DNA of 64,000 bases from Rubricella aquisinus (GCF_014199445.1 NZ_JACIJS010000005.1:248001-312000); one strand, 5' to 3'. Counted from the stretch's first letter, positions 27,249 through 36,688 are shown. The notes: generated by a model not told the origin, from the letters alone. Numbers and translations are program-made.

Positions 27249-27398
27249 GTGTTTGCCTAGTTGTGACAGTGGAGTGCGGCGGGGTCAACGCGACAGGATT
27301 TTCCCATGTTAATAATATTACACTTGCAAATTGTTAACGAATCGTCATCCTTCTCCTTGCCGACTCCCTGCCGGCTTCCCTGTCAAAGGGGAAGGTTG

Positions 27399-27439
27399 GG
27401 GCGGGGTGGGAACGACCGCAAGCACGCCCCACCCCGCCC
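27399..27439. repeat. GC-rich inverted repeat between ppx and the TRAP gene
   Basis: GGGCGGGGTGGG (27399-27410) and CCCACCCCGCCC (27428-27439) are perfect inverted copies around a 17-base loop, 48 bases before the TRAP binding-protein start. It could act on translation or transcription of that gene, or be a mobile repeat unit. Confidence 0.75.
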
Positions 27440-27486
27440 GCCATCCCGGCGTACATGTCTGCTTGAAAAACGAAAGGACCGCCGTG

Positions 27487-28503
27487 ATGAGACTTCACTT
27501 CCGCTCAGCCCTGTGCGCCGCTGTCATCGCGCTGGCCACATCGTCGGTATCCGCCGCGGAATGGATCATGCCGACACCCTATGGCGCGGGCAATTTCCAG
27601 ACCCAAAACGCGCAGGCCTTTGCCGATGAAGTGGCGCGTGAGACGAATGGCGCGGTGACGATCACGCTGCACCCGGCGGGCTCACTCTATCCCCATGGCG
27701 ATATCCCGCGTGCGGTGATGGACGGCGATGCCCAGATCGGGGAGGTGTTGCTGTCCACCCTGTCCTCCATGCATCCTGCCTTTGGCGCAGATAGCCTGCC
27801 TTTTGTCGCCACGACCTATTCCGAGGCGAGCGCGCTTTGGGAAGAAGAGCGCGGCGTTCTGAGCCGCCTGATGCGGGAGCGCGGATTGATCCCGCTTTAT
27901 GCCGTGCCATGGCCGCCGCAGGGGCTGTATTCCCTCAACGAGATGACGAGCGGCGCAAATCTGCGCGGCACGTCCTTCCGGACCTATAACGCCATGTTGG
28001 ACCAATTGGCCCAATCTGTCGGCGCGCGGCCAACGCAAGTGGAAGTGAAAGACATCCCCGATGCCTTCCGCGACGGGCGGATCGACGTGATGCTGACCTC
28101 CGCCACCACAGGTGTCATCACGCAGGCATGGGATTATCTGGATGTGTTCTATGACATTCAGGCGTGGCTGCCCAAGAACATCGTGTTCGTAAATGCCGAC
28201 GCGTGGAACAAACTCGATCGGGAGACTCAAAACATCATCCTGCGCGCCGCCCGCAACGCAGAAGAGCGCGGCTGGCTTTCATCCATGGTGGACGCGGTTG
28301 AGGCGGTCAAGACGCTGTTCGACAACGGCATGGTAATCCTGACCACCGATAGTGAGGTGATGACGGATGCGTCCGGCGGGCAGATGCGCGGGGTTGATCC
28401 GCAACTCGTCGAGGCGCTGCGGGATGCAGCCCAACAAATCAAGGCGGACTGGATCAGATCCGCCGGAGCAGATGGTCAGATCATGTTGAGGCAGTTGAAC
28501 TGA
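27487..28503 (+). CDS. TRAP transporter substrate-binding protein (DctP family), orphan
   Basis: Periplasmic solute-binding protein for a tripartite ATP-independent transporter. The start at 27487 (ribosome-binding AAAGGA just upstream) gives 338 residues with a Sec signal peptide, MRLHFRSALCAAVIALATSS, cut near VSA-AEW. DctP features include QNAQAFADEVARETNGAVTI, HPAGSLYPHGDIPRAVMDGD, the ligand-binding Arg region LRGTSFRTYNAMLDQLAQSV and the C-terminal helices NIILRAARNAEERGWLSSM. No DctQ or DctM membrane subunits are adjacent, so it must use distant partners. The ligand is unknown. Confidence 0.9.
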   Translation: MRLHFRSALCAAVIALATSSVSAAEWIMPTPYGAGNFQTQNAQAFADEVARETNGAVTITLHPAGSLYPHGDIPRAVMDGDAQIGEVLLSTLSSMHPAFGADSLPFVATTYSEASALWEEERGVLSRLMRERGLIPLYAVPWPPQGLYSLNEMTSGANLRGTSFRTYNAMLDQLAQSVGARPTQVEVKDIPDAFRDGRIDVMLTSATTGVITQAWDYLDVFYDIQAWLPKNIVFVNADAWNKLDRETQNIILRAARNAEERGWLSSMVDAVEAVKTLFDNGMVILTTDSEVMTDASGGQMRGVDPQLVEALRDAAQQIKADWIRSAGADGQIMLRQLN

Positions 28504-28528
28504 CCAGCCCATGAGGGTGGGGGCGGAG

Positions 28529-28556
28529 CCGGCCTGATCGGGGGATCAGGTCGGTT
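28529..28556. terminator. Hairpin between the convergent TRAP and ppk genes
   Basis: CCGGCCTGATC (28529-28539) pairs with GATCAGGTCGG (28544-28554), one G-U pair, around a GGGG loop, followed on the plus strand by TTCTTC. It overlaps the ppk stop codon (28546-28548). Most likely terminates the plus-strand TRAP gene. Confidence 0.55.
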
Positions 28557-30726
28557 CTTCGCGTCTTTGGGCCACACGCGGGGCATCGCCCGTTCCCACG
28601 CGCCCCCGGCCGGATAGCGACGGGTTCTCCATGAAGAAATGGTGGGCGTTGAACGCCTCACCCTGATCCGCACCAGGGCGGATGAAGGAGCCATCGGGGC
28701 GCAGCACCCAGCTTTGCGCTTCATCAGCCATGTTCGCGGCCATGATCTGCTCCACGATCTGGGCATGGACGGTGGGGTTATGTATCTCCACCATCGTCTC
28801 GATCCGGCGGTTCAGGTTCCGGCCCATCCAATCAGCGGAGGACATGAACACCCGCGCGCCCGCCGATGGCAGGCCATGGCCATTGCCAAAGCAGGCAATC
28901 CGCGAATGTTCCAAGAACCGCCCGACGATGGATTTCACCCGGATATTTTCGGACAATCCCTGCACGCCCGGCCGAACGCCACAGATGCCGCGCACGATCA
29001 TGTCGATCTTCACCCCGGCCTGAGACGCAGCATATAACGCGTCGATCACCTCCGGCTCGATCAGGGAATTTACCTTGACCCAGACGGCCGCAGGGCGGCC
29101 CGCACGCGCATGGGCGGCCTCTTCTTCAAGGCATTCGAGGATCGTGGATTTCAGGGTCAGCGGGCTGATCTTGAGGTTTTCCAACCCTTCGGGCTTGGCA
29201 TAGCCGGAGACGTAGTTGAACACCCGCGTCGCATCCCGGCCCAGCGCCTTGTCACAGGTGAACAGGCTCAGATCGGTGTAAAAGCTGGCCGTGACCGGGT
29301 GATAATTGCCGGTGCCGAAATGAGAATAGGTGACAAGCTCGCTGCCCTCACGCCGCACCACGGTGGAAATCTTGGCGTGGGTTTTCCAATCGATGAAGCC
29401 ATAAACGACCTGCGCCCCGGCCCGCTCCAGCGCGCGGGACTGGCGGATATTGGCGGCCTCGTCAAAACGCGCCTTCAACTCGACAAGCGCCGTGACGGAT
29501 TTCCCGTCCTCCGCCGCCTCACAGAGAGCAGCGACAATGGGCGAGTTTTTGGACGTGCGATAAAGCGTCTGTTTGATGGCCACCACATTCGGGTCACGCG
29601 CGGCCTGTTGCAGGAAGCGCACGACGATGTCGAACGTCTCATAGGGGTGGTGCAGCAGCATGTCCTTTTGCCGGATCGCGGCAAAGATATCGCCCTCAAA
29701 ATCCTGCACCCGCTCGGGCACGCGCGGTTTGTAGGCCGGCCACAAAAGGTCCGGCCTGCTGTCGTCGATCAATTCGCTCAACGCGGCCATGCCGATCATG
29801 CCGTCAATCTCGAATATCTCATCGCGGGAGGAGCCGACCTCCTCCACCACCATATCGCGCAAATCCTCCGGCGCACCGGCAGAGACGGTCATGCGGATAA
29901 CTTCCCCTCGGCGGCGGCGTTTGAGCGCGATCTCGAATTCCCGCACGAGGTCTTCGGCTTCTTCCTCCACTTCCAGGTCGCTGTCTCGCAGCACCCGGAA
30001 GGTCAAAAGCCCCATGGTCTCATATCCGGGGAAAAGCTGTTTGAGAAAGACTTCCAACAGCCCTTCAAGCGGCAGATACCGCTGCACACCGGGCCGCCCG
30101 CCATCAAGTTTGATAAAGCGGCTGACCTGATTTGGCACGGGCAACAGCGCCTCAAGGGGTGCCCCATCCTCGCGCCGCCGCAGCTTGATCGCCATGGCAA
30201 AGCCGGTGTTGGGGATGAACGGAAACGGATGCGCGGGATCAATCGCAAGCGGCGTCAAAACGGGAAAGACCTGCTCCATGAACACATCCGCAAGCCGCCC
30301 GCGATCCGCACCGGTCAAATCCTCCGGCCCGACGATTTCAAACCGCTCCTTGCGCAACTCCTTTTGCAGAGCGGTCCAGATGACCTGCTGTTCGGCCATC
30401 AATTCGCGCGCGGTGCGGTCAATGCGGGCAAGCTGTTCTGCCGGGGTCAGGCCATCGGCACTTGGCTTGACCACGCCCGCGCGCACCAAACCACGCAGGC
30501 CCGCGACACGCACCGTATAAAACTCGTCAAGGTTGGAGCCGGAGATGGACAGGAACCGCACCCGCTCCAACAGCGGCACGTCAGGATTGGCAGCCTCTTC
30601 CAGCACGCGCCAGTTGAAGGCCAGCCATGAAAGCTCCCGATTGAAGAAACGCCCCGGCCCCTCGCGGTCAAAATCCGCAGGGACAGGACGGGGGGCCGGG
30701 CAGTTCAGAAAATCAGCTTTGCTCAT
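28546..30726 (-). CDS. ppk: Polyphosphate kinase 1
   Basis: Reversibly makes polyphosphate from ATP. 726 residues, the normal PPK1 size. N-terminal FFNRELSWLAFNWRVLEEAA and SGSNLDEFYTVRVAGL are diagnostic. ALVELKARFDEAANIRQSRA and VVYGFIDWKTHAKISTVV include the autophosphorylated His region, and TYSHFGTGNYHPVTASFYTD includes the second catalytic His. The C-terminal domain has RIACFGNGHGLPSAGARVFM. It lies downstream of hda with a 32-base gap. Confidence 0.97.
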   Translation of the reverse strand: MSKADFLNCPAPRPVPADFDREGPGRFFNRELSWLAFNWRVLEEAANPDVPLLERVRFLSISGSNLDEFYTVRVAGLRGLVRAGVVKPSADGLTPAEQLARIDRTARELMAEQQVIWTALQKELRKERFEIVGPEDLTGADRGRLADVFMEQVFPVLTPLAIDPAHPFPFIPNTGFAMAIKLRRREDGAPLEALLPVPNQVSRFIKLDGGRPGVQRYLPLEGLLEVFLKQLFPGYETMGLLTFRVLRDSDLEVEEEAEDLVREFEIALKRRRRGEVIRMTVSAGAPEDLRDMVVEEVGSSRDEIFEIDGMIGMAALSELIDDSRPDLLWPAYKPRVPERVQDFEGDIFAAIRQKDMLLHHPYETFDIVVRFLQQAARDPNVVAIKQTLYRTSKNSPIVAALCEAAEDGKSVTALVELKARFDEAANIRQSRALERAGAQVVYGFIDWKTHAKISTVVRREGSELVTYSHFGTGNYHPVTASFYTDLSLFTCDKALGRDATRVFNYVSGYAKPEGLENLKISPLTLKSTILECLEEEAAHARAGRPAAVWVKVNSLIEPEVIDALYAASQAGVKIDMIVRGICGVRPGVQGLSENIRVKSIVGRFLEHSRIACFGNGHGLPSAGARVFMSSADWMGRNLNRRIETMVEIHNPTVHAQIVEQIMAANMADEAQSWVLRPDGSFIRPGADQGEAFNAHHFFMENPSLSGRGRVGTGDAPRVAQRREEPT

Positions 30727-30758
30727 CCCTGATATGTAGGGGATTACGCATGACTTTT

Positions 30759-31469
30759 CTATGACAATGGCGTGTCGTCACCCTGTTCAAGCACCCGGCG
30801 GGCCAGCGGGATTGTGACGGGCTTTCGACTGGCCAGAGCTTCGGCATCAAGGCGCGCGACAAGGTCTTCGGCGGCGCGCAGGGAGCGATCCATGCGGGGC
30901 ATCAGGTATTGGATCAGCGCGGGCGGTGCGTCGAGTTGGCGATCCGCCATCAGCTTGACCAGCACCGCCGACAGCAGCGTGTCATCAGGCGCGCCCAATT
31001 CGACCAGCGTGACCGATTGCAGGCGGGAGGCCAGATCGGGCGTGAGGAAAAGGATCCGGCTTGGCGCGATGCGGCTTGTCAACATCAGCCGCCCCTGCTC
31101 TGCCCCCATCAGGTTATAGAGGTGGAACACCGCCTGCTCCGCCGCGCGGCGATCACCCTCCGCCAGATCGGGCAGAGCATCGAGCCGCTCCAGCACCACC
31201 GCGCCATGGGCGGCAAGCTGCGGGATGTCCTGATCCGCCAGAGTGGTCGCGTCCAGAATGCGCGCGTCACTCTGCTCGGCCCAGACATGGGCGAGATGCG
31301 TCTTTCCCGCGCCCTCGGGGCCAAGGATCATCAATCGCCCGCCCGGCCAATCGCGCCATCCATCCACCAGTGACAGGGCGGCAACGTTGCTTGATGCCAC
31401 AAAAAACGCAGCCCGGCCCAGCGCCGGACGGGTCGCCAGATCCATCACCAATTGGCGGGGGTGGCTCAT
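30759..31469 (-). CDS. hda: Hda-like DnaA regulatory protein
   Basis: DnaA-homologous AAA+ protein that promotes hydrolysis of DnaA-ATP (regulatory inactivation) in alphaproteobacteria (HdaA). The start at 31469 gives MSHPRQLVMDLATRPALGRA, 236 residues. It has Walker A MILGPEGAGKTHLAHVWAEQ and GAVVLERLDALPD at the Walker B position, where the acidic pair of DnaA is altered to LE, plus the sensor segment LMLTSRIAPSR and lid helices. The N-terminal QLVMDL is a clamp-binding-like motif, as expected of Hda. The start overlaps the AI-2E transporter stop by four bases. An upstream open frame is rejected. Confidence 0.88.
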   Translation of the reverse strand: MSHPRQLVMDLATRPALGRAAFFVASSNVAALSLVDGWRDWPGGRLMILGPEGAGKTHLAHVWAEQSDARILDATTLADQDIPQLAAHGAVVLERLDALPDLAEGDRRAAEQAVFHLYNLMGAEQGRLMLTSRIAPSRILFLTPDLASRLQSVTLVELGAPDDTLLSAVLVKLMADRQLDAPPALIQYLMPRMDRSLRAAEDLVARLDAEALASRKPVTIPLARRVLEQGDDTPLS

Positions 31470-32524
31470 TCCTTGGGGCGCCCCTGATAGAGCCGCCCGT
31501 TCATATACTGCTCCAGCCCGAACCGGGCCATCACCCCGATCACCGCTGCCACCGGCACCGCGATCAACATCCCGGTAAAGCCCATCAGGCTGCCAAAGGC
31601 CGACAGGGCAAAGATCAACCAGACCGGATGCAGGCCCACCGATCCGCCGACAAGTTTCGGGGTCAGCACATTCCCCTCCATCGCTTGGCCCACCATGAAC
31701 ACACCCGCGACGGCGGCAATCCACTGCCATTCGCCCCAGAACTGGAACAGCGCCACACCGAGTGACAAAGCACCGCCCAGCAACGCGCCGACAAACGGAA
31801 TGAAGGAAATCAGCCCGGCGAAAATCCCGATCACCAGACCGAATTGCAGGCCGACAAGGCTCAGCGCCACGGCGTAGAACGTCCCAAGGATCAGACAGAC
31901 TGACCCCTGCCCGCGCACAAACCCGGCCAGCGTCTTGTCAATCTTGCGCGCCAAATCGCGGATGGTGGGCGCATGATCGCGCGGCAGCCAACTGTCGATC
32001 TTGGCGATCATCCGGTCCCAGTCGAGCAACAGGTAGAAAGCGACAACAGGGGCCAAGAACAGCACGAGAAAGAAATCCACCAGCGCCATTCCGCCCGCCA
32101 CCACATTCTCAAACACGCCCAGCGCGCGCGACTGGATCGTGTCGGTCGCCTGCGCGAGCGCGTTGCGCAGCGGCGTGCCTTCCTCAAACAGATCGGGGAA
32201 ATTCGTGCCAAGCCATTGGCGCAGGCTCTCGAAATACTGTGGCGAGGTCTCGATCAGCACCCGCACCTGATCGACCAGAAGCGGGATCAGCAACAAAAGC
32301 GTGAACAAGAAGATCAGCACAAGCCCAAGCGTGATCAGAACCGTGGCCCAGACCCGGCTCAGCCCACGCGCCTCCAGCCGGTCCGCCACCGGATCAAGCA
32401 GATAGGCGAGCGCCGCCCCCACAATGAAGGGCAACAGACTGTCGCCCACGACCCAAAGGATCGCCAGAAAGGCAAGGCCGCCGAATGTCCACCATCCGAC
32501 CTGTTCGCGTGTGCTGAGTGCCAT
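31466..32524 (-). CDS. AI-2E family transporter (PerM-like)
   Basis: Polytopic membrane protein of the autoinducer-2 exporter-like (UPF0118/PerM) family, 352 residues, about eight helices. Family marks: FLAILWVVGDSLLPFIVGAA near the N-terminus, then YLLDPVADRLEARGLSRVWA, a central soluble stretch, VPVVAFYLL-type helix (LFLAPVVAFYLLLDWDRMIA), and ISFIPFVGALLGGALSLGVA. It precedes hda with a stop-start overlap, an arrangement I recall as common in Rhodobacterales. The transported compound is unknown. Confidence 0.88.
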   Translation of the reverse strand: MALSTREQVGWWTFGGLAFLAILWVVGDSLLPFIVGAALAYLLDPVADRLEARGLSRVWATVLITLGLVLIFLFTLLLLIPLLVDQVRVLIETSPQYFESLRQWLGTNFPDLFEEGTPLRNALAQATDTIQSRALGVFENVVAGGMALVDFFLVLFLAPVVAFYLLLDWDRMIAKIDSWLPRDHAPTIRDLARKIDKTLAGFVRGQGSVCLILGTFYAVALSLVGLQFGLVIGIFAGLISFIPFVGALLGGALSLGVALFQFWGEWQWIAAVAGVFMVGQAMEGNVLTPKLVGGSVGLHPVWLIFALSAFGSLMGFTGMLIAVPVAAVIGVMARFGLEQYMNGRLYQGRPKE

Positions 32525-32587
32525 CGGCTGCTCCCCTGTTTGAGCCCCGTCTATCGCCGTTAAGATGGGTTGAAAAGCGGCAGATTT

Positions 32588-33250
32588 CTATCCGTTGAAC
32601 GCATCGATGCTGAAAAACGTGATGTTGTCAGGGTTGCGCCGGGCGCGCGCCGGATCGCTGAGCGCCAGCGCCTCGCATTCCGCCCGGCCATAGACCCGGT
32701 CAATCTCTCCATCCGCATTGCGGATCGTGTTGCCATCCGCGTCACGCTCGCGCGCGTCGAACATCCAGTTATGGCAGTATTCATGCAAGATCGTGCGCGC
32801 CTGTCGCGCCGGCTTACGTTCAAAATACTTTGGCAGAATTTGGAAAGTCCGGTGACTGAACGGCCCACCCCGGTTGAGCGCGGGCGTGCTTTCCCGGTCG
32901 GTCGATTGGGACCGCATCCTGATGATCACTGTGCGATTGCTCAGCACACGCACGAGCCGCCGAAACCGCCGCGCGATGGCAAGGCGCGTGATGCGCCCCG
33001 GCATATCCTCGCCCATATATCGCGCGAAACCGGGCGAGCCCTCCCAGATTTGCCGCCGCTGCGCGCCGCTTGCATCCAACAAAGTGCGCACGAGTCGTTG
33101 GCCTGCGAGCGCATACTGCTCGGCCTGAAGGGCCGCTGTGCGGATGATCTCCTCCACCTCGTCGGCCTCAATCGTACGCCCCAAAAGGGCCGAGATTTCC
33201 GCAAGGATCGCGTCCTGATCCTCGACATAGATAATAGTCAGTCCACGCAT
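32588..33250 (-). CDS. Putative M35-like (aspzincin) metallopeptidase, no signal peptide
   Basis: 220 residues without signal peptide or membrane segment. The C-terminal third resembles the deuterolysin/lysine-specific metalloendopeptidase group: zinc-binding HExxH as HEYCH at 156-160, then G-E-I-D-x-x-Y-G at 181-188, aligning with the GTxD..YG motif whose Asp (D184 here) is the third zinc ligand. It ends with C-x-x-L-A..DP..A..NPDNITFF (192-213), the usual closing strand of that family. These enzymes are normally secreted and toxin- or virulence-linked; a cytoplasmic-looking version beside housekeeping genes is odd. The N-terminal 110 residues are unassigned. Confidence 0.6.
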   Translation of the reverse strand: MRGLTIIYVEDQDAILAEISALLGRTIEADEVEEIIRTAALQAEQYALAGQRLVRTLLDASGAQRRQIWEGSPGFARYMGEDMPGRITRLAIARRFRRLVRVLSNRTVIIRMRSQSTDRESTPALNRGGPFSHRTFQILPKYFERKPARQARTILHEYCHNWMFDARERDADGNTIRNADGEIDRVYGRAECEALALSDPARARRNPDNITFFSIDAFNG

Positions 33251-33259
33251 AATACCCGC

Positions 33260-33952
33260 CTAGAGTTCGATTGCCTGCATCACCTCAGGTTCGATCACGT
33301 TTACGCCCGGCAATCCGTCAATCATCACTTGTGCCGATTGTTCCAGCAGTGGGAAGGTTCGGTAATGACAGGGGATCACGGTCTTAAAGTCGAAAAAGCT
33401 TTTGGCGGCGAATGTCGCGCGCGTCATGTCCATGGTGAAATGCCCGCCCGCCGACAGGATGCCGATATCGGGTTTGTGCAGGGCCTGAAAAATCTCCATA
33501 TCCGCCATCACATCCGTATCGCCGGAGAAATAGATCGTGTGTCCTTCGCCTGCGATCATGAACCCGGCCTCCGCTCCGGCATAGACCGGCCCATTCTCTG
33601 ACCCGATTGAGGAGGAATGGCTCGCGTTCACCATCGTGACGGCCACCTCCCCGATCCGGATCGTGCCGCCCTTGTTGAACCCGATGGTTTCGATCCCGTC
33701 GCGATCCTCCCACCAGCTCATCAGATCATAGATGCCCGCAACGGGGATGCTCAGTTCCTTCGCGATGCCCAGCACGTCGCCCGAATGATCGCCATGCCCG
33801 TGGCTCAAGAGGATCAGCGTGGCCCCGTCGATGGCGCGCGCCCGGTCGCCTTCGGCAAACATCGGATTGCCGGTCATCCATGGGTCCACCAGCAAAACCT
33901 GATCCGCGATCTCGATCCGAAACCCGGAATGTCCAAGCCATGTGATCTTCAT
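33260..33952 (-). CDS. UPF0173 metal-dependent hydrolase (metallo-beta-lactamase fold)
   Basis: Soluble metallo-beta-lactamase-fold hydrolase of unassigned substrate. The start at 33952 is fixed by GGAGG five bases upstream and by the family N-terminus MKITWLGHSGFRIEI, giving 230 residues; a GTG 12 bases earlier is less likely. Metal ligands are in LLSHGHGDHSGD, with later His/Asp in VNASHSSS, FSGDTDVMADME and CHYRTFPLLEQ. Divergent from the ceramidase-like gene. Confidence 0.92.
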   Translation of the reverse strand: MKITWLGHSGFRIEIADQVLLVDPWMTGNPMFAEGDRARAIDGATLILLSHGHGDHSGDVLGIAKELSIPVAGIYDLMSWWEDRDGIETIGFNKGGTIRIGEVAVTMVNASHSSSIGSENGPVYAGAEAGFMIAGEGHTIYFSGDTDVMADMEIFQALHKPDIGILSAGGHFTMDMTRATFAAKSFFDFKTVIPCHYRTFPLLEQSAQVMIDGLPGVNVIEPEVMQAIEL

Positions 33953-34009
33953 GATTGCCTCCACGCTCTAAGCCGCTAACTCTTTGATCAAACGAAGGAG
34001 AGCACGGGA

Positions 34010-34666
34010 ATGGATTGGACGCAACAGGTCGACAATTACTGCGAGCGGATGGATTTCACCTTCTGGGGAGAGCCGCTCAATGCGATCACCAACGCGGCTT
34101 TCCTGATCGCGGCGTTCATCGCGTGGCGCGTGGCAAAACGGGAGGGGCGACTTGATCCGGGTATCTGGGCGCTCCTCACGGTGCTGACGGCGATTGGCAT
34201 CGGCTCCTTTCTGTTCCACACCTTTGCGACGCGATGGGCCGCGATGGCGGATGTGTTGCCGATCCTGTTCTACATCCTGATCTATATCTATCTCGCCACG
34301 ACCCGGTTTCTGGCGCTGCCGTGGTGGGGCGGGGTCGCGGCCCTTGTTCTGTTCGTGCCTTACGCGGGATTGGTCGGCTGGGCCGTTGGCTCCGTGTTCG
34401 GGCCGCTCAATGGCTCTGTCGGCTATATCCCGGTGCCGATCCTGATCGCGATCTATGCGTTTTTGATCCGCAACTCTGCTCCGCAAACGGCGCGGGGGCT
34501 GATGATTGGCGTGGCGATCCTCGCTGTCTCCCTCACAATGCGCACGATTGACGAGGCGACCTGCGCGGCCTTTCCCATCGGCACGCATATCTTCTGGCAC
34601 ATCTTCAACGGGATCATGCTGGGCTGGATGATTGTCGTGATGGCCCGGCATCCGCGCACCACATGA
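34010..34666 (+). CDS. Alkaline ceramidase-like membrane protein
   Basis: 218 residues with about seven membrane helices. It matches the ceramidase (CREST-type hydrolase) family: an N-terminal acidic/Asn-rich region [20 protein letters not shown], then [20 protein letters not shown] carrying the Ser/His/Asp zinc-site residues, and a C-terminal [20 protein letters not shown] with the remaining histidines. Known members hydrolyse ceramide amide bonds; bacterial substrates may be sphingolipids or other acyl-amides. A short motif repeated at 59330 follows its stop. Confidence 0.85.
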   Translation: MDWTQQVDNYCERMDFTFWGEPLNAITNAAFLIAAFIAWRVAKREGRLDPGIWALLTVLTAIGIGSFLFHTFATRWAAMADVLPILFYILIYIYLATTRFLALPWWGGVAALVLFVPYAGLVGWAVGSVFGPLNGSVGYIPVPILIAIYAFLIRNSAPQTARGLMIGVAILAVSLTMRTIDEATCAAFPIGTHIFWHIFNGIMLGWMIVVMARHPRTT

Positions 34667-34670
34667 GGAC

Positions 34671-34691
34671 AATTCACTTTCTGCAAATATC
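34671..34691 (+). repeat. Short dispersed motif, copy 1
   Basis: AATTCACTTTCTGCAAATAT plus C, five bases after the ceramidase-like stop. It matches the sequence at 59330-59350 at 19 of 21 positions. Both copies sit directly at a gene end and precede GC-rich inverted repeats. Confidence 0.5.
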
Positions 34692-34826
34692 CGCCCGCGC
34701 CGGCGAGGCGCGCATCTCTCCTCCCCGCGCCATGGGAACGGAGCAGAACAGGCCCGCCCCTTCTTGCACGCGGGCGCGCGCAGGGGTACACCCACGCTGA
34801 CCGACAGAAATCCGGGAACATGCCCC

Positions 34827-35114
34827 ATGTCCATTGATATTGATACCGCGCGCCGGGTGGCGCATCTGGCCCGCATCCGCGTCGAGGAAGAGCGCCTGCC
34901 GCATCTGGCAGAGCAATTGTCCTCCGTTCTCGATTTCATGGAGCAATTGAACGAGGTGGATGTCGACGGGATCGAGCCGATGACCTCCGTCACGCCCATG
35001 GCGCTGCCCCGCCGCAAGGATGGCGTCACCGATGGCGGCATTCAGGACAAGGTGCTGGCCAACGCACCGGATGCGCGCGAAGGCTTCTTCGCTGTGCCAA
35101 AAGTGGTGGAGTAA
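34827..35114 (+). CDS. gatC: Asp/Glu-tRNA amidotransferase subunit C
   Basis: Small subunit stabilising GatA-GatB, which convert misacylated Glu-tRNA-Gln or Asp-tRNA-Asn to the correct amide form. The start at 34827 gives [20 protein letters not shown] and 95 residues, the expected length. The core [20 protein letters not shown] and [15 protein letters not shown] are diagnostic. gatA starts five bases after the stop. gatB is not in the window. Confidence 0.96.
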   Translation: MSIDIDTARRVAHLARIRVEEERLPHLAEQLSSVLDFMEQLNEVDVDGIEPMTSVTPMALPRRKDGVTDGGIQDKVLANAPDAREGFFAVPKVVE

Positions 35115-35119
35115 GCGAT

Positions 35120-36604
35120 ATGGACCTCAGCACCCTGACCATCGCCGAGGCGCGCGACGCGCTGCGCAAGGGCGAGCTTACCAGTGTGGACCTGACCGAC
35201 GCCTACCTCACGGCGGCAGAGGCGAGCGACGCGCTCAACGCCTATACCACCAAAACGCCTGAGCAGGCGCGCGACATGGCCGCCGCCGCGGATGCGCGGA
35301 TCAAGGCGGGCGATGCACCCGCGATGTGCGGCATCCCGATCGGCGTGAAAGACCTGTATGCTGTTGAAGGCGTCGCAACACAGGCCGCGTCCAACATCCT
35401 TGCAGGCTTCAAACCGCAATATGAAAGCACGGTGACGGGCAATCTGTGGTCCTCCGGCGCCGTGATGCTGGGCAAGCTCAATATGGACGAGTTCGCCATG
35501 GGCTCCTCCAACATCACCTCCGCCTATGGCCCGGCAATCAGCCCGTGGCGGCGCGCGGGCGACGAGACCCCGATCACGCCCGGCGGCTCCTCCGGGGGAT
35601 CGGCGGCGGCGGTCGCGGCGGATCTGTGCCTTGGTGCAACGGCAAGCGACACTGGCGGCTCCATCCGTCAGCCTGCGGCCTTTACTGGTACGGTGGGGAT
35701 CAAGCCGACCTATGGCCGCTGTTCACGCTGGGGCATGGTTGCCTTCGCCTCCAGCCTGGATCAGGCGGGGCCAGTGACGAAAACCGTGCGCGACGCGGCG
35801 ATCATGCTCGGTGCGATGGCCGGGTATGATCCGAAAGACAGCACCTCCGCCAACCTACCCGTACCGGATTTCGAGGCCGCACTCACCGGCGATATCCGGG
35901 GCAAGACCATCGGCATCCCGCGCGAATACCGCGTCGAAGGGATGAGCGAAACGCTCGATACCCTGTGGCGTGAGGGTGCGGAGATGCTGCGCGACGCGGG
36001 TGCCACCATCGTCGATATCTCCCTGCCGCACACGAAATACGCGCTGCCGACCTATTACATCATCGCACCTGCCGAGGCGTCCTCGAACCTGTCGCGCTAT
36101 GACGGTGTGAAATACGGCCACCGTGCCACGCTCGCGCAGGGCGACGGCATCACCGATATGTACGAAAAAACCCGCGCCGAAGGTTTCGGGGAGGAAGTGC
36201 AGCGCCGCGTGATGCTTGGGGCCTATGTGCTGAGTGCCGGGTTTTATGACGCTTATTATGTGCGCGCGCAAAAGGTCCGCACGTTGATCAAGCGCGACTT
36301 TGAACTGGCGTTCGGGGATGGCGTGGACGCGATCCTCGCACCCGCGACCCCATCGGCGGCATGGGGTTTGGGAGAGATGCAGACCGATGATCCGGTGCAG
36401 ATGTATCTGGAGGACGTGTTCACGGTGCCGCTGAACCTTGCCGGTCTGCCCGGCGTGTCGGTCCCGGCAGGGCTGAACCGTCAGGGCCTGCCGCTTGGCC
36501 TGCAGCTGATCGGCCGCCCGTGGGAAGAGGGCGATCTTCTCAACATCGCGGGCGCGCTCGAAACTGCCGTTGGATTCACCGCAAAGCCGGAACGCTGGTG
36601 GTGA
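35120..36604 (+). CDS. gatA: Asp/Glu-tRNA amidotransferase subunit A
   Basis: Amidase-signature glutaminase subunit that releases ammonia for tRNA-dependent amidation. 494 residues. The Ser-cisSer-Lys triad is visible: Lys in [14 protein letters not shown], and the serines in [20 protein letters not shown] and [40 protein letters not shown] is a GatA signature. It sits in an operon with gatC. Confidence 0.98.
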   Translation: MDLSTLTIAEARDALRKGELTSVDLTDAYLTAAEASDALNAYTTKTPEQARDMAAAADARIKAGDAPAMCGIPIGVKDLYAVEGVATQAASNILAGFKPQYESTVTGNLWSSGAVMLGKLNMDEFAMGSSNITSAYGPAISPWRRAGDETPITPGGSSGGSAAAVAADLCLGATASDTGGSIRQPAAFTGTVGIKPTYGRCSRWGMVAFASSLDQAGPVTKTVRDAAIMLGAMAGYDPKDSTSANLPVPDFEAALTGDIRGKTIGIPREYRVEGMSETLDTLWREGAEMLRDAGATIVDISLPHTKYALPTYYIIAPAEASSNLSRYDGVKYGHRATLAQGDGITDMYEKTRAEGFGEEVQRRVMLGAYVLSAGFYDAYYVRAQKVRTLIKRDFELAFGDGVDAILAPATPSAAWGLGEMQTDDPVQMYLEDVFTVPLNLAGLPGVSVPAGLNRQGLPLGLQLIGRPWEEGDLLNIAGALETAVGFTAKPERWW

Positions 36605-36611
36605 CACCCCA

Positions 36612-36646
36612 ATAAAAACGTCCTTGCCGGAACACCAGCAAGGACG
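36612..36646 (-). terminator. Intrinsic terminator for the cold-shock gene
   Basis: On the minus strand the stem CGTCCTTGC / GCAAGGACG (36646-36638 with 36627-36619, ten-base loop) is followed by TTTTTATT. It lies 43 bases past the csp stop and may also stop gatA transcripts. Confidence 0.8.
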
Positions 36647-36688
36647 ACAGATCACTCTATGGCGGGGGCGCTTCTGGCCCCGTCACCG

